Notes: generated by a model not told the origin, from the letters alone. Counted from the stretch's first letter, positions 1 to 15,648 are shown. The stretch is 64,000 nt of DNA from Eledone cirrhosa (GCA_964016885.1 OZ024742.1:5919604-5983603), one strand, 5' to 3'. A program made the numbers and translations.

Positions 1-3000
1 TTAGATCTGGAGGTGGGAGTAGAGCCTGGCACAACTACCATAATATATATTTAAATTTGGAGGGGTAGAACAACCTGGCACAATCACCATACAATATATT
101 TAGATCTGGAGCGGCAGAACAGCATAACACAACTACCATACTTTATATTTAGATCTGGAGAGGCAGAACAGCCTGGCACAAGTACCATGCTATATATTTA
201 GATCTGGAGAGGCAGAACAGCTTGGTACAACTACCATACTATATATTTATATCTGTCGGTGGAAGAACAATCTGGCATAACTACCATACTATATGTTTAG
301 ATCTGGAGGGACAGAATAGCCTGGCACAACTACCCTACTAGTTATTTAGATCTGGAGAGGCAGAACGACCTGGCACAACTACCATACTATATATTTAGAT
401 CTGGAGGGGCAGAATAACCTGGCACAACTACCATACTATATATTTAGATCTGTAGGGGCAGAAGTGCCTGGCACAACTACCATACTATATATTTTGATCT
501 GGAGGGCTAGAACAGCTTGGCACAATTACCATACTATATATTTAGATCTGGAGGGGCAGAACAATCTGGCACCACTACCATACTAGATATTTAGATCTGG
601 TGGGGCAGAAGAGACTTGGATAACTACCATACTATATATTTAAGTCTGGAGGGGAAGAATAACCTGGCACAACTACCATACTATATATTTAGATCTGGAG
701 GGCCAGAACAACCTGACACAACTAGCATATATATATTTAGATCTGAAGGGGCAGTACAGCCTGGCACAACTACCAGAATATATATTTAGATCTGGAGGGG
801 CAGAACAGCCTAACACAACTACCATACTATATATTTAGATCTGGAGCGGCAGAATAGCCTGGCACAAGTACCATACTATATATTTAGATCTGGAGCGGCA
901 GAACATCTTGGCACAACTACGATACTATGTATTTAGATCTCGAGAGGTAGAACAGCTTGGCATAACTACCATACTATATATTTAGATCTGGAGGGGCAGA
1001 ACAGTCTGGCACAACTACTATACTATATATTTAGATCTGGAGGTGCAGAACAGCATGGTACAACTACCATACTATATATTTAAATCTGGAGGGCCAGAAT
1101 AACCTGGCACAAATAGCATACTATATATTTAGATCTGGAGGTGGAAGAAGAGCCTGGTACGACTACCATACTATATATTTAGATCTGGAGGGCCAGTAGA
1201 GCCTGGCACAACTACCCTACTATATATTTAGATCTGGAGGGGCAGAACAGCCTGGCACAACTATCCATACGATATATTTAGATCTGGAGGGGCAGAACAA
1301 CCTGGCACAACTACCATACTATACATTTAGATCTGGAGAGGTAGAACAGCTTGGCACAACTACCATACTATATATTTAGATCTGGAGGGGCTAAACAGTC
1401 TGGCACAACTACTATACTATATATCTAGATCTGGATGGGGAGAACAGCATGGCACAACTACCATACTATGTATTTAAATCTGGAGGGGCAGAATAACCTA
1501 GCACAACTACCATAATATATATTTAGATCTGGAGGTGGAAGAAGGACCTGGCAAAACAACCATACTATATATTTAGATCTGGAGCGGCAGAACATCTTGG
1601 CACAACTACGATACTATATATTTAGATCTCGAGAGGTAGAACAGCTTGGCATAACTACCATACTATATATTTAGATCTGGAGGGGCAGAACAGTCTGGCA
1701 CAACTACTATACTATATATTTAGATCTGGAGGTGCAGAACAGCATGGCACAACTACCATACTATATATTTAAATCTGGAGGGCCAGAATAACCTGGCACA
1801 AATAGCATACTATATATTTAGATCTGGAGGTGGAAGAAGAGCCTGGTACGACTACCATACTATATATTTAGATCTGGAGGGCCAGTAGAGCCTGGCACAA
1901 CTACCCTACTATATATTTAGATCTGGAGGGGCAGAACAGCCTGGCACAACTATCCATACGATATATTTAGATCTGGAGGGGCAGAACAACTTGGCACAAC
2001 TACCATACTATACATTTAGATCTGGAGAGGTAGAACAGCTTGGCACAACTACCATACTATATATTTAGATCTGGAGGGGCTGAACAGTCTGGCACAACTA
2101 CTATACTATATATCTAGATCTGGAGGGGGAGAACAGCATGGCACAACTACCATACTATATATTTATATCTGTCGGTGGAAGAACAATCTGGCACAACTAC
2201 CATACTATATATTTATATATGGAGGTGGAAGAAGAGCCAGGCACAACTACCATACTTTATATTTAGATCTGGAGGTGGGAGTACAGCCTGGCACAACTAC
2301 CATACTATATATTTAGACCTGGTGTTGGAAGAAGTGCCTGGCAAAACTACCATACATATATTTAGATCTGGAGGTGGGAGTAGAGCCTGGCACAACTACC
2401 ATAATATATATTTAAATCAGGAGGGGCAGAATAACCTGGCACAACTAGCATACTATATATTTAAATTTGGAGGGGTAGAACAACCTGGCACAATCACCAT
2501 ACTATATATTTAGATCTGGAGAGGCAGAACAGCCTGGCAAAAGTACCATACTATATGTTTAGATCTGGAGGGCCAGAATAGCCTGGCACAACTACGCTAC
2601 TATGTATTTAGATCTGGAGAGGCAGAACGACCTGGCACAACTACCATACTATATATTTAGAACTGGAGGGGCAGAATAACCTGGCACAACTACCATACTA
2701 TATATTTAGATCTGTAGGGGCAGAAGTGCCTGGCACAACTACCATACTATATATTTTGATCTGGAGGGCTAGAACAGCTTGGCACAATTACCATACTATA
2801 TATTTAGATCTGGAGGGGCAGAACAGTCTGGCACCACTACCATACTAGATATTTAGATCTGGAGGGGCATAAGAGCCTTGGATAACTACCATACTATATA
2901 TTTAAGTCTGGAGAGGAAGAATAACCTGGCACAACTACCATACTATATATTTAGATCTGGAGGGGCAGAAGAGCCTGGCACAACTACCATACTATATATT

Positions 3001-4680
3001 TAGATCTGGAGGGCCAGAACAACCTGACACAACTAGCATATATATATTTAGATCTGGAGGGGCAGTACAGCCTGGCACAACTACCAGAATATATATTTAG
3101 ATCTGGAGGGGCAGAACAGCCTAACACAACTACTATACTATATATTTAGATCTGGAGGGGCAGAATAGCCTGGCACAAGTACCATAATATATATTTAGAT
3201 CTGGAGCGGCAGAACATCTTGGCACAACTACCATACTATATATTTAGATCTCGAGAGGTAGAACAGCTTGGCATAACTACCATACTATATATTTAGATCT
3301 GGAGGGGCAGAATAGTCTGGCACAACTACTATACTATATATTTAGATCTGGAGGTGCAGAATAACCTGGCACAAATAGCATACTATATATTTAGATCTGG
3401 AGGTGGAAGAAGAGCCTGGCACGACTACCATACTATATATTTAGATCTGGAGAGGCAGAACAGCCTGGCACAAGTACCATACAATATATTTAGATCTGGA
3501 GGGGCAGAACAGCTTGGCACAACTACCATACTATATATTTATATCTGTCGGTGGAAGAACAATCTGGCACAACTACCATACTATATATTTAGATCTGGAG
3601 GGCCAGAACAGCCTGGCACAACTTTCCATACTATATATTTAGATCTGGAGGGGCAGAACAATCTGGCACAACTAACATACTATACATTTAGATCTGGTGA
3701 GGTAGAACAGCATGGCACAACTACCATACTATATATTTAAATCTGGAGGGGCAGAATAACCTGGCACAAATACCATACTATATATTTAGATCTGGTGGTG
3801 GAAGTACAGCCTGACACAACTACCATACTATATATTTAAATCTGGAGGGGCAGAATAACCTAGCACAACTACCATACTATATATTTAGATCTGGAGGTGG
3901 AAGAAAGACCTGGCACAACTACCATACTATATATTTAGATCTGGCGGGGCAGAACAACCTGGCACAACTACCATACTATACATTTAGAGCTGGAGGGGTA
4001 GAACAGCTTGGCACAACAACCATACTATATATTTAGATCTGGAGGGCAGAACAGTCTGGCACAACTACTATACTATATATTTAGATCTGGAGAGGCAGAA
4101 CAGCATGGCACAACTACCATACCATATATTTAAATCTGGAGGGGCAGAATAACCTGGCACAAATACCATACTATATATTTAGATCTGGTGTGGCAGTACA
4201 GCCTGGCACAACTACCATACTATATATTTAAATCTGGAGGGGCAGAATAACTTGGCACAACTACCATACTATATATTTAGATCTGGAGGTGGAAGAAGAG
4301 CCTGGCACAACTACCATACATATATTTAGATCTGGAGGTGGGAGTAGAGCCTGGCACAACTACCATAATATATATTTAAATCAGGAGGGGTAGAATAACC
4401 TGGCACAACTAGCATACTATATATTTAAATCTGGAGTGGTAGAACAACCTGGCACAATCACCATACTATATATTTAGATCTGGAGCGGCAGAACAGCATA
4501 ACACAACTACCATACTATATATTTATATCTGGAGAGACAGAACAGCCTGGCACAAGTACCATACTATATATTTAGGTCTGGAGAGGCAGAACAGCTTGGC
4601 ACAACTACCATACTATATATTTATATCTGTCAGTGGAAGAACAATCTGGCATAACTACCATACTATATATTTAGATCTGA
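1..4680 (+). repeat. Mosaic higher-order satellite block, left edge of window
   Basis: Positions 1-2213 recur at 7821-10033 with an exact offset of 7820 and only scattered substitutions (for example 553-560 AACAATCT against AACAGTCT, and AGATCTGG near 1181 against AGATATGG near 9001). Positions 1-1188 also recur at 5657-6844. Inside the block, a unit beginning GGAGCGGCAGAACATCTTGG near 891 repeats near 1580, a 689-bp (14-monomer) step. Positions 2214-2513 resemble 4868-5167. The rest, 2514-4680, is built from the same variant monomers in other orders. No gene is present. Confidence 0.85.
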
Positions 4681-6844
4681 AGGGGTAGAACAGCTTGGAA
4701 CAATTACCATATTATATATTTAGATCTGGAGTGGCAGAACAGTCTTGCACCACTACCATACTATATATTTAGATCTGGAGGGGCAGAAGAGCCTGGCACA
4801 ACTACCATACTATATATTTAAATCTGGAGGGGTAGAACAGCTTGGCACAACTACCATACAATATATTTATATCTGGAGGTGGAAGAAGAGCCTGGCACAA
4901 CTACCATACTTTATATTTAGATCTGGACGTGGGAGTACAGCCTGGCACAACTACCATACTATATATTTAGACCTGGTGGTGGAAGAAGTGCCTGGCAAAA
5001 CTACCATACATATATTTAGATCTGGAGGTGGGAGTAGAGCCTGGCACAACTACCATAATATATATTTAAATCAGGAGGGGCAGAATAACCTGGCACAACT
5101 AGCATACTATATATTTAAATTTGGAGGGGTAGAACAACCTGGCACAATCACCATACTATATATTTAGATCTGGAGAGGCAGAACAGCCTGGCACAAGTAC
5201 CATACTATATATTTAGATCTGGAGAGGCAGAACAGCTTGGCACAACTACCATACTATATATTTATATCTGTCAGTGGAAGAACAATCTGGCATAACTACC
5301 ATACTATATATTTAGATCTAAAGGGGTAGAACAGCTTGGAACAATTACCATATTATATATTTAGATCTGGAGTGGCAGAACAGTCTTGCACCACTACCAT
5401 ACTATATATTTAGATCTGGAGGGGCAGAAGAGCCTGGCACAACTACCATACTATATATTTAAATCTGGAGGGGTAGAACAGCTTGGCACAACTACCATAC
5501 AATATATTTATATCTGGAGGTGGAAGAAGAGCCTGGCACAACTACCATACTTTATATTTAGATCTGGAGGTGGGAGTACATCCTGGCACAACTACCATAC
5601 TATATATTTAGACCTGGTGGTGGAAGAAGTGCCTGGCAAAACTACCATACATATATTTAGATCTGGAGGTGGGAGTAGAGCCTGGCACAACTACCATAAT
5701 ATATATTTAAATTTGGAGGGGTAGAACAACCTGGCACAATCACCATACAATATATTTAGATCTGGAGCGGCAGAACAGCATAACACAACTACCATACTTT
5801 ATATTTAGATCTGGAGAGGCAGAACAGCCTGGCACAAGTACCATGCTATATATTTAGATCTGGAGAGGCAGAACAGCTTGGTACAACTACCATACTATAT
5901 ATTTATATCTGTCGGTGGAAGAACAATCTGGCATAACTACCATACTATATGTTTAGATCTGGAGGGACAGAATAGCCTGGCACAACTACCCTACTAGTTA
6001 TTTAGATCTGGAGAGGCAGAACGACCTGGCACAACTACCATACTATATATTTAGATCTGGAGGGGCAGAATAACCTGGCACAACTACCATACTATATATT
6101 TAGATCTGTAGGGGCAGAAGTGCCTGGCACAACTACCATACTATATATTTTGATCTGGAGGGCTAGAACAGCTTGGCACAATTACCATACTATATATTTA
6201 GATCTGGAGGGGCAGAACAATCTGGCACCACTACCATACTAGATATTTAGATCTGGTGGGGCAGAAGAGACTTGGATAACTACCATACTATATATTTAAG
6301 TCTGGAGGGGAAGAATAACCTGGCACAACTACCATACTATATATTTAGATCTGGAGGGCCAGAACAACCTGACACAACTAGCATATATATATTTAGATCT
6401 GAAGGGGCAGTACAGCCTGGCACAACTACCAGAATATATATTTAGATCTGGAGGGGCAGAACAGCCTAACACAACTACCATACTATATATTTAGATCTGG
6501 AGCGGCAGAATAGCCTGGCACAAGTACCATACTATATATTTAGATCTGGAGCGGCAGAACATCTTGGCACAACTACGATACTATGTATTTAGATCTCGAG
6601 AGGTAGAACAGCTTGGCATAACTACCATACTATATATTTAGATCTGGAGGGGCAGAACAGTCTGGCACAACTACTATACTATATATTTAGATCTGGAGGT
6701 GCAGAACCGCACGGTACAACTACCATACTATATATTTAAATCTGGAGGGCCAGAATAACCTGGCACAAATAGCATACTATATATTTAGATCTGGAGGTGG
6801 AAGAAGAGCCTGGTACGACTACCATACTATATATTTAGATCTGA
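4681..6844 (+). repeat. 2164-bp higher-order unit, copy 1
   Basis: This is the first of two adjacent copies. The start is set by AGGGGTAGAACAGCTTGG at 4681, which recurs at 6845, exactly 2164 bp later. Within it, 4681-5321 is repeated at 5322-5962, a nested 641-bp (13-monomer) tandem duplication. The last 1188 bp (5657-6844) also match the left edge of the window. Differences from copy 2 are few, for example GACGTGGGAG near 4926 against GAGGTGGGAG in copy 2. Its longest open frame (4745-5167) is a satellite by-product. Confidence 0.88.
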
Positions 6845-9008
6845 AGGGGTAGAACAGCTTGGAACAATTACCATATTATATATTTAGATCTGGAGTGGCA
6901 GAACAGTCTTGCACCACTACCATACTATATATTTAGATCTGGAGGGGCAGAAGAGCCTGGCACAACTACCATACTATATATTTAAATCTGGAGGGGTAGA
7001 ACAGCTTGGCACAACTACCATACAATATATTTATATCTGGAGGTGGAAGAAGAGCCTGGCACAACTACCATACTTTATATTTAGATCTGGAGGTGGGAGT
7101 ACAGCCTGGCACAACTACCATACTATATATTTAGACCTGGTGGTGGAAGAAGTGCCTGGCAAAACTACCATACATATATTTAGATCTGGAGGTGGGAGTA
7201 GAGCCTGGCACAACTACCATAATATATATTTAAATCAGGAGGGGCAGAATAACCTGGCACAACTAGCATACTATATATTTAAATTTGGAGGGGTAGAACA
7301 ACCTGGCACAATCACCATACTATATATTTAGATCTGGAGAGGCAGAACAGCCTGGCACAAGTACCATACTATATATTTAGATCTGGAGAGGCAGAACAGC
7401 TTGGCACAACTACCATACTATATATTTATATCTGTCAGTGGAAGAACAATCTGGCATAACTACCATACTATATATTTAGATCTGAAGGGGTAGAACAGCT
7501 TGGAACAATTACCATATTATATATTTAGATCTGGAGTGGCAGAACAGTCTTGCACCACTACCATACTATATATTTAGATCTGGAGGGGCAGAAGAGCCTG
7601 GCACAACTACCATACTATATATTTAAATCTGGAGGGGTAGAACAGCTTGGCACAACTACCATACAATATATTTATATCTGGAGGTGGAAGAAGAGCCTGG
7701 CACAACTACCATACTTTATATTTAGATCTGGAGGTGGGAGTACAGCCTGGCACAACTACCATACTATATATTTAGACCTGGTGGTGGAAGAAGTGCCTGG
7801 CAAAACTACCATACATATATTTAGATCTGGAGGTGGGAGTAGAGCCTGGCACAACTACCATAATATATATTTAAATTTGGAGGGGTAGAACAACCTGGCA
7901 CAATCACCATACAATATATTTAGATCTGGAGCGGCAGAACAGCATAACACAACTACCATACTTTATATTTAGATCTGGAGAGGCAGAACAGCCTGGCACA
8001 AGTACCATGCTATATATTTAGATCTGGAGAGGCAGAACAGCTTGGTACAACTACCATACTATATATTTATATCTGTCGGTGGAAGAACAATCTGGCATAA
8101 CTACCATACTATATGTTTAGATCTGGAGGGACAGAATAGCCTGGCACAACTACCCTACTAGTTATTTAGATCTGGAGAGGCAGAACGACCTGGCACAACT
8201 ACCATACTATATATTTAGATCTGGAGGGGCAGAATAACCTGGCACAACTACCATACTATATATTTAGATCTGTAGGGGCAGAAGTGCCTGGCACAACTAC
8301 CATACTATATATTTTGATCTGGAGGGCTAGAACAGCTTGGCACAATTACCATACTATATATTTAGATCTGGAGGGGCAGAACAGTCTGGCACCACTACCA
8401 TACTAGATATTTAGATCTGGTGGGGCAGAAGAGCCTTGGATAACTACCATACTATATATTTAAGTCTGGAGGGGAAGAATAACCTGGCACAACTACCATA
8501 CTATATATTTAGATCTGGAGGGCCAGAACAACCTGACACAACTAGCATATATATATTTAGATCTGAAGGGGCAGTACAGCCTGGCACAACTACCAGAATA
8601 TATATTTAGATCTGGAGGGGCAGAACAGCCTAACACAACTACCATACTATATATTTAGATCTGGAGCGGCAGAATAGCCTGGCACAAGTACCATACTATA
8701 TATTTAGATCTGGAGCGGCAGAACATCTTGGCACAACTACGATACTATGTATTTAGATCTCGAGAGATAGAACAGCTTGGCATAACTACCATACTATATA
8801 TTTAGATCTGGAGGGGCAGAACAGTCTGGCACAACTACTATACTATATATTTAGATCTGGAGGTGCAGAACAGCATGGTACAACTACCATACTATATATT
8901 TAAATCTGGAGGGCCAGAATAACCTGGCACAAATAGCATACTATATATTTAGATCTGGAGGTGGAAGAAGAGCCTGGTACGACTACCATACTATATATTT
9001 AGATATGG
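6845..9008 (+). repeat. 2164-bp higher-order unit, copy 2
   Basis: This is the adjacent second copy of 4681-6844. It carries the same nested 641-bp duplication (6845-7485 / 7486-8126). At its end, near 9004, the sequence leaves the copy-1 pattern and continues like 1185 onward. The simplest reading is that this stretch is the source of, or was copied from, the left-edge block, and that the tandem duplication followed. Confidence 0.88.
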
Positions 9009-12000
9009 AGGGCCAGTAGAGCCTGGCACAACTACCCTACTATATATTTAGATCTGGAGGGGCAGAACAGCCTGGCACAACTATCCATACGATATATTTA
9101 GATCTGGAGGGGCAGAACAACCTGGCACAACTACCATACTATACATTTAGATCTGGAGAGATAGAACAGCTTGGCACAACTACCATACTATATATTTAGA
9201 TCTGGAGGGGCTGAACAGTCTGGCACAACTACTATACTATATATCTAGATCTGGATGGGGAGAACAGCATGGCACAACTACCATACTATGTATTTAAATC
9301 TGGAGGGGCAGAATAACCTAGCACAACTACCAGAATATATATTTAGATCTGGAGGTGGAAGAAGGACCTGGCAAAACAACCATACTATATATTTAGATCT
9401 GGAGCGGCAGAACATCTTGGCACAACTACGATACTATATATTTAGATCTCGAGAGGTAGAACAGCTTGGCATAACTACCATACTATATATTTAGATCTGG
9501 AGGGGCAGAACAGTCTGGCACAACTACTATACTATATATTTAGATCTGGAGGTGCAGAACAGCATGGCACAACTACCATACTATATATTTAAATCTGGAG
9601 GGCCAGAATAACCTGGCACAAATAGCATACTATATATTTAGATCTGGAGGTGGAAGAAGAGCCTGGTACGACTACCATACTATATATTTAGATCTGGAGG
9701 GCCAGTAGAGCCTGGCACAACTACCCTACTATATATTTAGATCTGGAGGGGCAGAACAGCCTGGCACAACTATCCATACGATATATTTAGATCTGGAGGG
9801 GCAGAACAACTTGGCACAACTACCATACTATACATTTAGATCTGGAGAGGTAGAACAGCTTGGCACAACTACCATACTATATATTTAGATCTGGAGGGGC
9901 TGAACAGTCTGGCACAACTACTATACTATATATCTAGATCTGGAGGGGGAGAACAGCATGGCACAACTACCATACTATATATTTATATCTGTCGGTGGAA
10001 GAACAATCTGGCACAACTACCATACTATATATTTAGATCTGGAGGGCCAGAACAGCCTGGCACAACTTTCCATACTATATATTTAGATCTGGAGGGGCAG
10101 AACAACCTGGCACAACTAACATACTATACATTTAGATCTGGTGAGGTAGAACAGCTTGGCACAACTACCATACTATATATTTAGATCTGGAGGGGCTGAA
10201 CAGTCTGGCACAACTACTATACTATATATCTAGATCTGGAGGGGGAGAACAGCATGGCACAACTACCATACTATATATTTAAATCTGGAGGGGCAGAATA
10301 ACCTGGCACAAATACCATACTATATATTTCGATCTGGTGGTGGGAGTACAGCCTGGCACAACTACCATACTATATATTTAAATCTGGAGGGGCAGAATAA
10401 CCTGGCACAACTACCATACTATATATTTAGATCTGGAGGTGGAAGAAGAACCTGGCACAACTACCATACATATATTTAGATCTGGAGGTGGGAGTAGAGC
10501 CTGGCACAACTACCATAATATATATTTAAATCAGGAGGGGCAGAATAACCTGGCACAACTAGCATACTATATATTTAAATCTGGAGTGGTAGAACAACCT
10601 GGCACAATCACCATACTATATATTTAGATCTGGAGCGGCAGAACAGCATAACACAACTACCATACTATATATTTATATCTGGAGAGACAGAACAGCCTGG
10701 CACAAGTACCATACTATATATTTAGATCTGGAGAGGCAGAACAGCTTGGCACAACTACCATACTATATATTTATATCTGTCAGTGGAAGAACAATCTGGC
10801 ATAACTACCATACTATATATTTATATCTGGAGGGCCAGAAGAGCCTGGCACAACTACCGTACTATATATTTAGATCTGGAGGGGCAGAACAGCCTGGCAC
10901 AACTATCCATACTATATATTTAGATCTGGAGTGGCAGAACAGCTTGGCACAACAACCATACTATATATTTAGATCTGGAGGGCAGAACAGTCTGGCACAA
11001 CTACTATACTATATATTTAGATCTGGAGAGGCAGAACAGCATGGCACAACTACCATACTATATATTTAAATCTGGAGGGGCAGAATAACCTGGCACAAAT
11101 ACCATACTATATATTTAGATCTGGTGGTGGCAGGACAGCCTGGCACAACTACCATACTATATATTTAAATCTGGTGGGGCAGAATAACCTGGCACAACTA
11201 CCATACTATATATTTAGATCTGGATGTGGAAGAAGAGCCTGGCACAACTACCATACTATATATTTAGATCTGAAGGGGTAGAACAGCTTGGAACAATTAC
11301 CATATTATATATTTAGATCTGGAGTGGCAGAACAGTCTTGCACCACTACCATACTATATATTTAGATCTGGAGGGGCAGAAGAGCCTGGCACAACTACCA
11401 TACTATATATTTAAATCTGGAGGGGTAGAACAGCTTGGCACAACTACCATACAATATATTTATATCTGGAGGTGGAAGAAGAGCCTGGCACAACTACCAT
11501 ACTTTATATTTAGATCTGGAGAGGCAGAAAAGCCTGGCACAAGTACCATGCTATATATTTAGATCTGGAGAGGCAGAACAGCTTGGTACAACTACCATAC
11601 TATATATTTATATCTGTCGGTGGAAGAACAATCTGGCATAACTACCATACTATATGTTTAGATCTGGAGGGACAGAATAGCCTGGCACAACTACCCTACT
11701 ATGTATTTAGATCTGGAGAGGCAGAACGACCTGGCACAACTACCATACTATATATTTAGATCTGGAGGGGCAGAATAACCTGGCACAACTACCATACTAT
11801 ATATTTAGATATGTAGGGGCAGAAGTGCCTGGCACAACTACCATACTATATATTTTGATCTGGAGGGCTAGAACAGCTTGGCACAATTACCATACTATAT
11901 ATTTAGATCTGGAGGGGCAGAACAGTCTGGCACCACTACCATACTAGATATTTAGATCTGGTGGGGCAGAAGAGCCTTGGATAACTACCATACTATATAT

Positions 12001-15000
12001 TTAAGTCTGGAAGGGAAGAATAACCTGGCACAACTACCATACTATATATTTAGATCTGGAGGGCCAGAACAACCTGACACAACTAGCATATATATATTTA
12101 GATCTGAAGGGGCAGTACAGCCTAACACAACTACCATACTATATATTTAGATCTGGAGCGGCAGAATATCCTGGCACAAGTACCATACTATATATTTAGA
12201 TCTGGAGCGGCAGAACATCTTGGCACAACTACGATACTATGTATTTAGATCTCGAGAGGTAGAACAGCTTGGCATAACTACCATACTATATATTTAGATC
12301 TGGAGGGGCAGAACAGTCTGGCACAACTACTATACTATATATTTAGATCTGGAGGTGCAGAACAGCATGGCACAACTACCATACTATATATTTAAATCTG
12401 GAGGGCCAGAATAACCTGGCACAAATAGCATACTATATATTTAGATCTGGAGGTGGAAGAAGAGCCTGGTACGACTACCATACTATATATTTAGATCTGG
12501 AGGGCCAGTAGAGCCTGGCACAACTACCCTACTATATATTTAGATCTGGAGGGGCAGAACAGCCTGGCACAACTATCCATACGATATATTTAGATCTGGA
12601 GGGGCAGAACAACCTGGCACAACTACCATACTATACATTTAGATCTGGAGAGGTAGAACAGCTTGGCACAACTACCATACTATATATTTAGATCTGGAGG
12701 GGCTGAACAGTCTGGCACAACTACTATACTATATATCTAGATCTGGATGGGGAGAACAGCATGGCTCAACTACCATACTATGTATTTAAATCTGGAGGGG
12801 CAGAATAACCTAGCACAACTACCATAATATATATTTAGATCTGGAGGTGGAAGAAGGACCTGGCAAAACAACCATACTATATATTTAGATCTGGAGGGGA
12901 AGAACTGCCTGGCACAACTACCATGCTATATATTTAGATCTGTAGGGGCAGAAGAGCCTGGGACAACTACCATACTATATATTTAGATCTGGAGGGGTAG
13001 AACAGCTTGGAACAATTACCATATTATATATTTAGATCTGGAGTGGCAGAAAAGTCTGGCACCACTACCATACTATATATTTAAATCTGGAGAGGCAGAA
13101 GAGCCTGACACAACTACCATACTATATATTTAAATCTGGAGGGGCAGAACAGCTTGGCACGACTACCATACTATATATTTAGATCTGGAGGTGGAAGAAG
13201 AGCCTGGCACAACTACCATACTTTATATTTAGGTCTGGAGGTGGGAGAACAGCCTGGCACAACTACCATACTATATATTTAGACCTGGAGGTGGGAGAAG
13301 TGCCTGGCAAAACTACCATACATATATTTAGATCTGGAGGTGGGAGTACAGCCTGGGACAACTACCATAATATATATTTAAATCTGGAGGGGGAGAATAA
13401 CCTGGCACAACTAGCATACTATATATTTATATCTGGAGGTGGAAGAAGAGCCTGGCACAACTACCATACTATATATTTAGATCTGGACGGGTAGAACAAC
13501 CTGGCACAATTACCATACTATTATTTTGGATCTGGAGGGGCAGAACAGCCTAACACAACTACCATACAATATATTTAGATCTGGAGGCGCAGAAGAGCCT
13601 GGCACAACTACCATACTATATATTTAGATCTGGAGGTGAAAGAACAACCTGGAACAACTACCATACTATATATTTAGACCTGGAGGGGCAGAACAGCCTG
13701 GCACAACTACCATACTATATATTTAGAATTGGAGGGGCAGAACAGCCTGGCATAACTACCTTACTATATATTTAGATCTGAAGGGGCAGAACAGCCTGGC
13801 ACAAGTACCATACTATATATTTAGGTGTGGAGGGGCAGAACAGCTTGGCACAACTACCATACTATATATTTATATCTGTCGGTGGAAGAACAATCTGGCA
13901 CAACTACCATACTATATATTTAGATCTGGAAGGCCTGAAGAGCCTTGCACAACTACCATACTATATATTTAGATCTGGAGGTGAAAGAACAACCTGGAAC
14001 AACTACCATAATATATATTTAGTTCTGGAGGGGCAGAACAGCCTGGCACAACATCCATACTATATATTTAGATCTGGAGGGCAGAACAGTCTGGCACAAC
14101 TACTATACTATATATTTAGATCTGGAGAGGCAGAACAGCATGGCACAACTACCATACTATATATTTAAATCTGGAGGGGCAGAATAACCTGGCACAAATA
14201 CCATACTATATATTTAGATCTGGTGGTGGCAGTACAGCCTCGCACAACTACCATACAATATATTTAAATCTGGAGGGGCAGAATAACCTGGCACAATTAC
14301 CATACTATATAATTAGATCTGGAGGTGGAAGAAGAGTCTGGCACAACTACCATACTATATATTTAGATCTGAAGGGGTAGAACAGCTTTGAACAATTACC
14401 ATATTATATATTTAGATCTGGAGTGGCAGAACAGTCTGGCACCACTACCATACTATATATTTAGATCTGGAGGGGCAGAAGAGCCTGGCACAACTACCAT
14501 ACTATATATTTAAATCTGGAGGGGCAGAATAACCTAGCTCAACTACCATAATATATATTTAGATCTGGAGGTGGAAGAAGGACCTGGCAAAACTACCATA
14601 CTATATATTTAGATCTGGAGGGGAAGAACTGCCTGGCACAACTACTATACTATATATTTAGATCTGGAGGGGCAGAACAGCTTGGCACAACTACCATGCT
14701 ATATATTTAGATCTGTAGGGGCAGAAGAGCCTGGCACAACTACCATACTATATATTTAGATCTGGAGGGGTAGAACAGCTTGGAACAATTACCATATTAT
14801 ATATTTAGATCTGGAGTGGCAGAAAAATCTGGCACCACCACCATACTATATATTTAAATCTGGAGAGGCAGAAGAGCCTGGCACAACTACCATACTATAT
14901 ATTTAAATCTGGAGGGGCAGAACAGCTTGGCACAAATACCATACTATATATTTAGATCTGGAGGTGGAAGAAGACCTGGCACAACTACCATACTATATAT

Positions 15001-15648
15001 TTAGATCTGGACGGGTAGAACAACCTGGCACAATTACCATACTATATATTTAGATCTGGAGGTGAAAGAACAACCTGGAACAACTACCATACTATATATT
15101 TAGACCTGGAGGGGCAGAACAGCCTGGCATAACTACCATACTATATATTTAGAATTGGAGGGGCAGAACAGCCTGGCATAACTACCTTACTATATATTTA
15201 GATCTGGAGGGGCAGAACAGCCTGGCACAAGTACCATACTATATATTTAGATCTGGAGGGGCAGAACAGCTTGGCACAACTACCATAATATATATTTATA
15301 TCTGTAGGTGGAAGAACAATCTGGCACAACTACCATACTATATATTTAGATCTGGAAGGCCAGAAGAGCCTGGCACAACTACCATAATATATATTTAGAT
15401 CTGGAGGGGTAGAACAGCCTGGCACAACTATCCATACTATATATTTAGATCTGGAGGGGCAGAACAACCTGGCACATCTACCATACTATACATTTAGAGC
15501 TGGAGGGGTAGAACAGCTTGGCACAACAACCATACTATATATTTAGATCTGGAGGGCAGAACAGTCTGGCACAACTACTATACTATATATTCAGATCTGG
15601 AGAGGCAGAACAGCATGGCACAACTACCATACTATATATTTAAATCTG
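9009..15648 (+). repeat. Mosaic satellite block with partial higher-order copies
   Basis: Positions 9009-10033 complete the segment shared with 1-2213. From 9984 to about 10164 the order matches 3540-3720. Positions 11274-11520 match 4681 onward. From about 11556 to 12880 the order follows 8022 onward but lacks one monomer near 12115. From 12880 to 15648 the copies are more diverged: a block starting with GAAGAACTGCC at 12899 recurs near 14623 with many differences. No non-satellite sequence was seen. Confidence 0.8.

Noticed and set aside
4745..5167. 140-codon open frame, the longest within the satellite, with near copies at 6909-7331
   Set aside because: The translation is a 49-residue periodic echo of the satellite monomer and ends at the standard TTTAG stop. 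The frame is open only because intermediate stops are mutated. No domain or signal is seen.
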